In this document: in pieces, positions 47,153 through 55,933 of the stretch
Layout of the letters: each line of letters begins with the position of its first letter
Numbering within the stretch: the first letter of the stretch is position 1
Source of the DNA: SZUA-36 sp963704855
Lineage (GTDB): Bacteria; Pseudomonadota; Gammaproteobacteria; Xanthomonadales; SZUA-36
Length of the DNA stretch: 64,000 bases
Direction of reading: 5' to 3'
Assembly: GCA_963704855.1 (NCBI GenBank)
Contig: CAVPHY010000028.1
Span: forward strand, 496,001 to 560,000
Position numbers and translations under genes: made by a program
The notes under the pieces: generated by a model
The model's input: only the letters and a program-made list of their open reading frames with translations
Databases searched by the model: none
Told to the model about the DNA's origin: nothing

Positions 47153-50100
47153 GCGTGGGTTATTATTTATCCTTCTTGCCTTGGGTTTTGCCTCGCTTAA
47201 TGCACAAGCGGTCGATGATCCGGCCTACCTGACACCCCCTGCGGTTGAGCAGGACATTAACTCGGTTGACCTGCTTTCAGGCAGATACGAAGCTGAAGTG
47301 CCGGAGCTCAGTATCCCGGCGGCGCCGAGGCTGTCTTTTAAATTCCTACAGCAATTCGTAGTCCGTGTCGTAGGTACAAAATACAAAAGCACATTGCTGT
47401 TGGCACGCGAAGAACCAGCAGAACCAGTAGATCCAGAAAAACCCATTGACGCAGCACTGTCGGCGGTCCCACCGACGATCTATGATTTCACTTACCAGGG
47501 CAATACCTCTGAGCGAATAAAATGCGATATGGGGGAATGTATACCTGAGGAAAATTATGGCTCCTTTCTGACAGGCAGTTTCCAGGGTGCAACCACTACG
47601 ACGCTTCAATACCGCCAGGGACAGACCGGGATACGGTATATTTATAACAGCAACGAGTATTTTTACACTAACCCATCACCGTACGGTGACATTCACCAAA
47701 TAGGTCATTGGTGGGCTCAATATATTTACTTTCCGGATGGTGAATCACTTACATTTGAGTATGACATTGCCAATGGCTCAACACCTTATTACATTCGTAA
47801 ACCTCACCGGCCGAAGAAAGTAACCTCGAATACCGGCTATGAAATCCGGTTCACCTATGTATCGGATGTCTGGACTGATTCATCGGTTGAATGGTATCAA
47901 CTCAAGACAGCCGCCATTTACAAGACAGCCGGTGCCATACTTTTGAACAAGTTTGTATATACCATTTCTGGCGCAGAAACCACGGTTACCGATCAGGCGG
48001 GCCGGGCATGGAAGTACACAGGCTATCAAAATACCGCAAGTGTACTTCCGGTAACTGCCTCGACGTCCAACTTTACACTCAAGTTGCCGGCCAATTCGTT
48101 TACCACGGTATCTACCAGCCGTTACGCCTCCGGCGCTTCCCAGGGCCTGGTCAACACTGTGTCCAGAAACGGATTGACGTATACCTATACCTATAGCGGC
48201 GTTCAAAGCCTCGGAGACAGCAAAATATTTACAGGCCTGACGATTACGGGGCCGCTGGGCTACCAGCGAACCCTGGTTTATGGCGCCTGGGGCCAGGGCT
48301 ATGCCAAACAACCCTATGTGATTAGTGACACTAACAGTCAAGGCAAGACCACATCCTTCACATACGAATTCCGGCGCATTAAAACCATCACCTACCCTGA
48401 GGGTAACAAAGTCACTTATACCTATGATGATAAGGGCAATGTGTTACAAAAGCGCGCCACAAAAAAGCCTTCGGCCAGCAACCCCGATATCGTCAATTCT
48501 GCGACTTATCCCACTAGCTGCCCTTACGGTGCCCGTTGTTTCAAACCAGCCACCATCACCGATGGTAATAGCAAAGTCACCAACTATACATTTGCTGATC
48601 ATGGTGGGCTGGAAGAAGCGGTCGGACCAGCCGCCAGCAATAGCTACCGACAGGTGACCAAAAATGTGTGGCTGCAGGCGCCCAACAACGGTTTGTGGCG
48701 TCTGGATAGCACCACCGAATGTTTTCAGCATGAATGCAGCGCTGCCAGCAAAAATGTACGGGTAACCAGTTACACCTATTGGGGCGCAACCAATCTGCCG
48801 CTGACCGTTACCACCAGCAGTAGCACATTCACTTTAAGCTCAACGGTCACCTATAGCTATGACAATGCTGGCCGTGTGCTGTATGTGGATGGTCCGCTGT
48901 CTGGCCTGGGTGATGCTGTTTATTATCGCTACGATGCAGCCGGCCGGCAGACCTGGGAGATTGGGGCTAACAATGCCAATGCTACGCGCGTTGCAAAAAG
49001 ACTGACCTTGCGGGCGCAGGATTCACAGCCTACAACGATTGAAACGGGCTCGCTTCCATCGGCCTCCTCGACTACGTTGAGTGTCGATACGACAGAAAGT
49101 ATTACCTACACCACGCATGGGCTTGCAGAGAAGATCAAAACCCTCGGCGGCGCCACCACGTATCAACTCAAACAAATCACCTACGACACCCGCAACCGGG
49201 TGCAGTGTGAAACCCAGCGGATGAATTCAACGACCTATGCCAGCCCCCCGGCATCCGCTTGCAGCTCTGGCTACGGCGGGTAGTTTTGGCTCCGACCGAA
49301 TCAGAAAATACGAATACGATAGCGAATCACGCACCACCAAGGTGACCTCTGGTTATGGCACCGCAGATGTGGGTATCGACCGGCAAACGACCTATACCGC
49401 CAATGGTCAGGTGGAATCGCTGTCTGATGGCAATGGCAACATCACCGTTTATCAATACGATGGTCATGACCGCCTGTACCAGGTGACCTTCAATGACAAT
49501 ACCTATGAGCGCTATGGCTACGATGGCAATAGCAACAAGACCTCCTGGCGCAAGCGCGATGGAACGACGTTCAGCTACGCTTATGATGTCACCAATCAGC
49601 TGAAAACCACCACCGTCCCCGGCGAAACCAGCATTAATTACATTTACGACGGCGTGGGCCGACCCACAGAGGTCAATCGCGGATCCACCAACAAGACCGA
49701 GTACGGCTATGATTACCGGGGTTTTCTGAGCCTGTATAAAACCAACGGCTCCCAGGTCACGTACGTCAACGATGCCGCTGGCCGCATGACGTCAATGACC
49801 TACCCGCAAGGCCAGATTGTGACCTATGGCTATGACAGCTCTGGTGCTGTAACAGATGTCGATGCCCAGCAGGGTACCAGCACGCTGAGCATTGCCGATT
49901 ACAACTACAACAACATGGGCCGGCTCACCAGTGTGACCTTAAGTGGTGGCGGTTCAACCACTTACCTGTATGACCCCATTGGCAGGCTGAGTAATCACAC
50001 CCTGACCAATTTCAATACAACGACGTTTGCTTACAACCCCGCCAGCCAGATGGTGATGCGTACGGTGACCAGTAGTACCAAGCAAACACTGCTGCCGACC

Positions 50101-51348
50101 AGCAGCCCGACTGCTTACGTACCCAATAACCTGAACCAGTACAGTTCAGTAAACGGCAGCGCGTTAAGCTATAACTCCAATGGCAACCTGACCGCGTACA
50201 ATGGCTGGAGCTACGGCTATGATGCGCACAACCGCTTAACCACAGCCGCCAAGACCGGCACCTCAGTCAGTCTGGGCTATGATCCCAACGGCCGCCTGAT
50301 CAGCAACACCTTAAACAGCGTTGCTACCAAGTATGTGTATTCTGGGGATCAGTTGATTGGGGAATACACTTCAGCGGGTGCGCCTATTAATCTTTACATC
50401 TATGCACCCGGCAGTGATATTCCGATTGCTAGGTTCAGTGGTTCGAGCGGACTGACGGATATGAAGTATTTGCGGGGCGATGAACGCGGGTCGATTGTTG
50501 CCGAGACGGTTGGAACAACCGCAGTAGAGAGCCATCAGTACGATGTTTACGGGGTACCGCTAAATGCGAGCAATTCATTGTTCAGGTATACCGGTCAAAT
50601 TCAGCTGAAGGGAACGGAGCTTTACCACTATAAGGCCAGGGCTTACCATCCGGGGTTAGGGCGGTTTTTGCAGACGGATCCGATTGGGTATGGCGATGGG
50701 ATGAATATGTATGCTTATGTTGGGAATGATCCGGTGAATACGAATGACCCTACTGGTGAAGCCATGCTTCAAGCCATTGGGGTAATTGCTGGAGGTGCGG
50801 CAGGAGTAGTTTGGGAAATTAGTACGGCAGTTGCAACTGGTCAGCAAATTACGGCTGGAGGTGTAATAGGCGCTGCAGCTGGTGGGGCAATGGCAGGGTT
50901 GGTTCTTGCGTCTACTGGCAATTTGGCGGCGGCAGGAGCTGCTGGTACCGGAACTGACAGTGTAATTCGCCAAGGAATTAATAAGGGCATTGGCAATATC
51001 AACGTGGTTGAGGTCGCTGCAGAAACCGCGGTAGGCGCAGTAGCAGGAAAATTTGGTGGAGCTGCCTTAAACAAACTTAAAATTCCGGGAGTAACCTCAG
51101 GCAATGGGAGCATGAAACATGTTGCCAAAACCCAAACCACGAAGGCCATGCTTGGACAAACTACCTCAATGTCAGCGAAAACGATGGGTAAGATTGCTGG
51201 AGCGGCTACTATTGCTGGCACTGTTGAAGGTATAACTTCGGGAACTGCTGGCACAGCAGCAGGAAATGTAGCTCGTCAAGCGGCACCTGATGCGACTTTA
51301 ATGCAAGGGGCTGCTTGTGTTCTTGCTGCTAAGGAGTGTAATAATTAA
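47142..51348 (+). CDS. Sec-exported RHS/YD-repeat protein (one frame break)
   Basis: RHS proteins form a hollow YD-repeat shell that carries a variable C-terminal domain. The start at 47142 gives a clear signal peptide (LLFILLALGFASLNAQA). YD-type repeats run from about residue 200 onward (YTYDDKGNVLQ, YRYDAAGRQTW, YQYDGHDRLYQV, YNYNNMGRLTSV). The conserved core ends with YHPGLGRFLQTDPIGYGDGMN (part GRFLQTDPIGYG) and NDPVNTNDPTG near 50760. After this comes a unique, Gly/Ala-rich tail of about 195 aa. One extra base near 49270–49290 splits the frame (SACSSGYGG, then GSFGSDRIRKYEYD). Repaired length is about 1400 aa. No PAAR or type VI signature is present. Confidence 0.9.
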
Positions 51349-51352
51349 CACC

Positions 51353-51703
51353 ATGAATGAATCAAATGCAAGCAACGTAGTAACTGCTGAGAACATCGCT
51401 TTTTTGATTGATGGGTTTGGCAGTATTGCCTATCGCTTTGGAATGTTTTTTGGTGTCTTAATTCTCATAACATTGGCTTCTGAATTAATAACCGGATTTT
51501 CAAATTTTGGTTTGAGAAGCGTAGTGTTTTTATTTGTTGTTTATTTGGTCCTGATTTTCTTATCAATTTTAGTTATCGCGATTCTTAGGGTAAAAGCTGT
51601 GTGCGCGCTGAAACAGAATAGCGAAGAAGAATACCTTAGGTTTTTGAAGTCTGATAAAGATGGCAGAACACTATTTGACAGTTCGATGGAGATGATAATT
51701 TAG
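51353..51703 (+). CDS. Small two-helix membrane protein, candidate RHS immunity protein
   Basis: The 116-aa protein is AT-rich and has two strong hydrophobic segments (GMFFGVLILITLASELI and VVFLFVVYLVLIFLSILVIAIL, the latter in part) and a charged C-terminus. It begins 4 nt after the RHS stop. No homologue is recognised by eye. A small membrane gene directly behind an RHS variable tip is the usual place for an immunity gene, especially for a membrane-acting tip; that role is inference. Confidence 0.65.
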   Translation: MNESNASNVVTAENIAFLIDGFGSIAYRFGMFFGVLILITLASELITGFSNFGLRSVVFLFVVYLVLIFLSILVIAILRVKAVCALKQNSEEEYLRFLKSDKDGRTLFDSSMEMII

Positions 51704-52427
51704 AGGTCGAATTCATGTGAACCGACCACGTTGCACGGCAATACTTAGAATTCATTGGACAGAATCATTGCGCGATGATAGCAAATGCATAGTCATCAGC
51801 GGATCGGAAATAGTAGCACACCGCCTGCATTCCGATTGAAGACTTAGCTTCGCCATGATGTCCTTTGAGCTTAGGGCATTGTCACAAGCAAAACGTTACA
51901 AAAGTGACGACAAAGTTGGGCATATATGACGTAAACCTGTTCATTGCATGAGTACCGATGGACGTAGGTTCAATCAACTTGCTGATGAGATGGCGTCGTG
52001 AATAATTGGAATGAATACAACTTCAACAGTTATTTCAGCGTTATTCGATCTGGCATGTCAACCTTCAACGCCAGAAACGGTACAATGGGTTGCCAAATTA
52101 TCGATGTGGACAATCGGCAGCTACGCAAAATTGCAATCTTTCAAATGTATGTGAGACTTCGAAAACTACTATCGATGCTGTCACGATGGTGTTGAAATGT
52201 GGCCTGATGATGCGAGCAAAAGTCTCACCTATGTTTGCGGTGTTGGGTGTCCTGATTCACTTGGCGGTAGGATGGTACTCATCGATGGCATTCTCGCGGA
52301 CTAATTGAGGAAAATAATTAGAAATTTAATGCTGACAGAGCTTTTATCTGAACACACACCTTAATGGCGAAGTAGCGGTATTGATCGAGTTTATAGACAA
52401 TAGACCTTGACATCTAACGTTGACACT
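51704..52427. other. Gene-poor AT-rich region
   Basis: No convincing coding sequence was found in this stretch. A 65-codon frame from GTG 51998 has no ribosome-binding site or motif. Stop codons are frequent in all frames. The region probably consists of decayed accessory DNA after the RHS locus. Confidence 0.55.
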
Positions 52428-52596
52428 CGAGACGACCGCAGCGCCTTCCCGCATACCAAGTAAAGTTGACATGGCATCGACATCCAGAATTTTAAATTAC
52501 AATAGCAACATCTTAGCGACAAATATGAATAAGACTTCGTCAGAAGCAATGAGCAAATTTGAGAGTCAGCATTGAGATGGTGCTGATATGTTTTGG
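52428..52596 (+). repeat. Diverged direct repeat, copy A
   Basis: Shares ordered blocks with copy B (52708–52853): CGAGAC, CGCCTTCCCGC, TTGACATG, GAGCAA-TTTGAGAGT, ATTGAGATG and TGCTGATAT. The spacing between blocks is similar, so the two are old duplicates. No gene is present. Confidence 0.6.
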
Positions 52597-52707
52597 ATGA
52601 GCGAGGACAGCCACTACTCTCTCTCCCAAGAATCCTGCCCAAAAACAACTGAATCCCCCGGGCACCCCAGTGCCTCTTTTGTATACACCCCATTCTTTCT
52701 CTTTCTT

Positions 52708-52853
52708 CGAGACACCCACGCCTTCCCGCGGCCAAAAAAAATTGACATGATCGGAATCAATTTTCAATCACGATAAATGTGCTGCAATTGGGAAGGCTCC
52801 GTAAAAAGCAGGAGCAATTTGAGAGTTTTTATTGAGATGTTGCTGATATTTTG
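52708..52853 (+). repeat. Diverged direct repeat, copy B
   Basis: Second copy of the block series described for 52428–52596. It also contains GAGACACCCAC (52709–52719), whose reverse complement occurs twice upstream of the transposase gene (53961–53971 and 54014–54024). It lies just downstream of that gene. Confidence 0.6.
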
Positions 52854-52917
52854 ACAAATCCGCTAAATCCAGGCGTCATGAATTTCAGGTTATTTTCCTT
52901 GTGTTGATTGTGAATTT

Positions 52918-53883
52918 TTAAGACCTTTCCGGACAGAGTTGCTTGCCAAGTAATTGGCCTTTGATGAAACTTCGTCCCACCGATTGTGCGAATAGCCTGA
53001 GCTTACTCACCGGTCCCAAAGCACCAAACGCCGGCTGGTCGGCTCTGCTCAGATAATCTAACACCGGTGTGCCGCCCATTTTTAACCTGATGAGTATGGG
53101 TGGTGCGTGGGCGGGAATGTAGCCCCGTTTATTGTGTTTAATCTCCCTGCCACCCCAATCTACCAGTTCCAGGTAATCTCTCAGTGTGATTGGAATACCG
53201 ATATTGTCATCACTTTGTTCAGTGAAGGGTCGCAGAATGGAACTCTCAGGATGTAGTATGCGTTCCTGCACCGAGGTGAAATCAGACTCTTCTGGAGTTT
53301 TGGCCATGGCGGCCCGAATTGGGTTTAAGTCAACGTAAGCCATACATGCCAGAAGCGCCCGTCCATCCAACAAGGCCTGTGACTTGAACCTTCCCTCCCA
53401 GAACCTGCCAGTACAATGATCTTCAGCATTGGCCATCCTGGCAATGGGTTCATTTAGACAGCGCATAAACCATGAAAGATCAGCCAACCTTTCACGCCAG
53501 GTCGCTAATAGATCAGCAATGCACTTGAGTTCACCGCTGGTCAATTTCACACCGGCCAGGTAACGGTGTATCAACAAGGGGCCGGTAAATATCTGCAGCC
53601 AGCGTCGTGCGACCACTTCATCAGTCCAGTGTGTTGTTGCATCTGCATTGATCCTGACGACGATATGGTAGTGATTGCTCATGATGGCATAGGCACATAG
53701 ATCGACGGAGAATACGGAGCACAGCAGCTTGATACGATCTACGATCCATTGACGGCGATGTTCGAAGTCGAAACCCGTATGGGCATCTTTACCGCAAAGA
53801 AACGCGCGTCTGACGCATCTGGAGATGCAATGGTAGTAGGGCGTGTCTTGCAATGAGACCTGGCGTTTTCTGGGCTGAGGCAT
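52918..53883 (-). CDS. REP-associated tyrosine transposase-like protein (RAYT, Y1 family)
   Basis: RAYTs are single-copy relatives of IS200/IS605 transposases, thought to move or maintain REP palindromes. The 321-aa protein begins with PRKRQVSLQDTPYYHCISRCVRR, has the HUH motif HYH at residues 71–73 (YAIMSNHYHIVV), and GRFWEGRFKSQALLDGRALLACMAYVDLNPIRA (in parts), with the likely nucleophile Tyr183. Repeat arrays lie on both sides. The long C-terminal extension is common in this subgroup. The gene looks intact. Confidence 0.88.
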   Translation of the reverse strand: MPQPRKRQVSLQDTPYYHCISRCVRRAFLCGKDAHTGFDFEHRRQWIVDRIKLLCSVFSVDLCAYAIMSNHYHIVVRINADATTHWTDEVVARRWLQIFTGPLLIHRYLAGVKLTSGELKCIADLLATWRERLADLSWFMRCLNEPIARMANAEDHCTGRFWEGRFKSQALLDGRALLACMAYVDLNPIRAAMAKTPEESDFTSVQERILHPESSILRPFTEQSDDNIGIPITLRDYLELVDWGGREIKHNKRGYIPAHAPPILIRLKMGGTPVLDYLSRADQPAFGALGPVSKLRLFAQSVGRSFIKGQLLGKQLCPERS

Positions 53884-53943
53884 GGAGCTCAGTCTAGACA
53901 GGAATCGGTGCGGTCAATAGGGCAAAACGGTGATGAGTTGTGT

Positions 53944-54072
53944 AGGATATTGGTTGAGATGTGGGTGTCTCAGTTCTCGTCTCAGTTCTCGTTCTTAGGA
54001 TATTGGTTGAGATGTGGGTGTCTCAGTTCTCGTCAGTCTCGTCAGTTCTCGTCAGTTCTCGTCTCAGTTCTC
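53944..54072. repeat. Tandem repeat array upstream of the RAYT gene
   Basis: A 53-bp unit starting AGGATATTGGTTGAGATG is repeated at 53944 and 53997. Each contains TGAGAtgtgggtgTCTCA, a 5-bp inverted repeat. The array then breaks into short CAGTTCTCGT repeats (at 53971, 53982, 54024, 54042, 54052 and a variant at 54064). It may be a REP-like target or cis element of the transposase. It is not a CRISPR: the spacing is irregular and there are no unique spacers. Confidence 0.7.
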
Positions 54073-54137
54073 TTGCCGCAGTATTAGGATCAATTTGGTT
54101 CGGAGAAGCCGAGGGTGTTTTTTCCTGGTCTATATGG

Positions 54138-54548
54138 TCAACTATGTTCAGTAATTTCTTGGGCAAACTGACGAAAATCAACCAGAGATTTTTGACAGAT
54201 GGCGAATACTATTTCCCAGTTGATCGCATCATAATTATGGACGGCGACATTTCTGAAGCCGACCGCTTTCCTCAGGGCTTGGCAGGTCGTTGGCGCGATA
54301 ATAGCGAGCTTCTCTAGCGTCGAAAATACATCACCCATGGTTGAAGGTGCCGGTTCGTTACTTTCGCTGATAACGTGACTGCCGATATCCACACACAATT
54401 GCACCGCCCGTGTGAGGTTCAACACCAGAATATCCTGAATATCAGGGTCGTGAATAAGCTGACCGACGTCGGCGGGTGTCTTCATTTCCACGCGCTGTAT
54501 GCAGCGGCGAAGTGATTCCAGCTTCTGTGTAAGGATCACTTGATCCAT
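54138..54548 (-). CDS. hepT: HepT-type HEPN RNase toxin
   Basis: HepT toxins are HEPN-fold RNases silenced when MntA AMPylates a Tyr next to the active site. The 136-aa helical protein has the RX4HXY motif RNVAVHNY at residues 99–106 (R99, H104, Y106). It overlaps the upstream mntA gene by 13 nt, the usual antitoxin–toxin pairing. Key residues are intact, so the module is probably functional. Confidence 0.9.
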   Translation of the reverse strand: MDQVILTQKLESLRRCIQRVEMKTPADVGQLIHDPDIQDILVLNLTRAVQLCVDIGSHVISESNEPAPSTMGDVFSTLEKLAIIAPTTCQALRKAVGFRNVAVHNYDAINWEIVFAICQKSLVDFRQFAQEITEHS

Positions 54549-54922
54549 GCATTGCGCCTTTCTTCCAGGATTCTCTGCTGCAAGGGGGCAAAATCTGCGG
54601 TATTGATCAAGTGTTTAGTCAATAACCTGGCGTAGGTAGCGTTATCACCCAGCAACCGTGTGCCTTTTAACACCTGTCCAGTGACAGGCTCGGCCGCATA
54701 ATACAAATCAACGATGTCAGCCGGGCGGCCAAATCTGGCGCCGATCTTTTCAATCAGTTCAAGTTTCAGGCTGCTTGAGATTGGTATGTCGGCGAGCAGG
54801 GCCAAATCAATATCGCTTTCACGGGTGATATTTCCTGTTGCCTGCGAACCGAACAGAATAGCCAGTTTGAACTTGGGATATCCTGACAAAAATCGGCTTA
54901 ATTCTTTTTCGAGGCTGCTCAT
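54536..54922 (-). CDS. mntA: MntA-type nucleotidyltransferase antitoxin
   Basis: MntA is a minimal nucleotidyltransferase that AMPylates and neutralises HepT. The 128-aa protein has the GSX10DXD catalytic motif (ILFGSQATGN…SDIDLAL; G25, S26, D37, D39). It precedes hepT on the minus strand and overlaps it. Its ATG overlaps the stop of a small upstream frame (ATGA). Confidence 0.9.
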   Translation of the reverse strand: MSSLEKELSRFLSGYPKFKLAILFGSQATGNITRESDIDLALLADIPISSSLKLELIEKIGARFGRPADIVDLYYAAEPVTGQVLKGTRLLGDNATYARLLTKHLINTADFAPLQQRILEERRNAWIK

Positions 54923-55164
54923 TTGATGATTATAACCCCGCTACCCAAGCGAGTATACGCGAGGAACCCAGCCAGCCATTCCGGACAGGTTCGCTCACCA
55001 GGCAAATAGCCCTTTGAATCCCACGGGGTATTCCGGAGACCTATTTTTGTGAGTGCGGCAGCAACAGCCTGACCTTCCAGGTAAATAGTCATGCACACAC
55101 GTGCATGGGCACCTTGTAGGGTTACAATATGGCTCTCAAACAGGGAAGCCATTAATGCACGCAA
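54919..55164 (-). CDS. Hypothetical small protein upstream of mntA
   Basis: An 81-codon frame whose TGA overlaps the mntA ATG (ATGA), a common operon overlap. Internal ATG starts at 55152 and 55092 are also possible; the longer versions overlap the start of the divergent nucleotidyltransferase gene. The C-terminal part (TPWDSKGYLPGERTCPEW) is not recognised. It may be real or a chance frame. Confidence 0.25.
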   Translation of the reverse strand: MRALMASLFESHIVTLQGAHARVCMTIYLEGQAVAAALTKIGLRNTPWDSKGYLPGERTCPEWLAGFLAYTRLGSGVIIIK

Positions 55165-55916
55165 TTATTCTCGCTGCAGGCAGCGGAAACCGCCTGGCTG
55201 AATTCAATCCGGATGGCAGGCCAAAGTGCCTGCTCGAGTTCGGCGGGCGCAGCTTGCTGGCGCGCCAATTGGATATCCTGTTTCAAAATAGGGTCAGGCA
55301 GGCAACTTTGGTCGTGGGTTATCAAGCCGACCAGATCATAGAACACGTCAGCACGCTGGCCTCGCGACCCGAGGTCTCGTTCGTATATAACCCGGCGTTC
55401 ACCAAGGGCAGCGTACTGAGTTTATTGGCAGCACACGAGGTCATGAACCTCGCAGACACGGTATTGGTCCTGGATGCCGATGTCCTGTTTCACCCCCGGA
55501 TCATGCAAAGACTGATCGATTCACCCCATCAGAATTGTTTCCTGATCGACCCCGATTTTTCCGCCGGTGACGAACCCGTAAAAATTGCAATCAATCAGGG
55601 TAAAATGGTTGAATTCAGAAAGGCCTTGCCTGCCAGGCTTGAATTCGACACGGTCGGAGAGTCTGTCGGTTTTTTCAAGTTTAACGGCAGGATCGCAGCT
55701 GAAATCTCACGAACCTGTTCCGTTTACAATGCAGAAGGCCTGTCGGATGCGCCGCATGAAGAGGCATTGCGGGATGTGCTGCTGGCCATGCCATCCGAGT
55801 TTGCCTGCGAGGATGTCAGCGGCCTGCCATGGCTGGAGGTGGATTTCCCCGAAGACGTAGAACGGGCCATCAAGCGTGTATTGCCGGCTATCAGGCAGGA
55901 ATTACCTGATTTTTGA
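55155..55916 (+). CDS. Nucleotidyltransferase (LicC/HddC-like, probable cytidylyltransferase)
   Basis: The 253-aa Rossmann-type protein has the canonical nucleotide-binding signature LAAGSGNRL followed by GRPKCLLEFGG, a metal-binding LVLDADVLFHP (DxD), and a C-terminal EVDFPEDVERA. Related enzymes activate phosphocholine or sugars with CTP or another NTP. Next to a PEP mutase it could make CMP-2-aminoethylphosphonate; the substrate is inferred from context. The ATG at 55155 starts directly with the motif; an upstream extension to 55101 is unlikely. Its stop is 17 nt before the PepM start. Confidence 0.85.
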   Translation: MHAIILAAGSGNRLAEFNPDGRPKCLLEFGGRSLLARQLDILFQNRVRQATLVVGYQADQIIEHVSTLASRPEVSFVYNPAFTKGSVLSLLAAHEVMNLADTVLVLDADVLFHPRIMQRLIDSPHQNCFLIDPDFSAGDEPVKIAINQGKMVEFRKALPARLEFDTVGESVGFFKFNGRIAAEISRTCSVYNAEGLSDAPHEEALRDVLLAMPSEFACEDVSGLPWLEVDFPEDVERAIKRVLPAIRQELPDF

Positions 55917-55933
55917 GACTGGAAGAAACTACG

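Noticed and set aside
51998..52195. 65-codon frame in the gene-poor region
   Set aside because: GTG start without a ribosome-binding site, no recognisable motif and no supporting context.
53944..54072. Possible CRISPR array
   Set aside because: The repeats are of mixed length, partly contiguous and lack unique spacers; no cas genes are nearby.
53961..54317. Plus-strand frame of 118 codons across the repeat array
   Set aside because: Its N-terminal half is translated tandem repeat and the rest is antisense to hepT.
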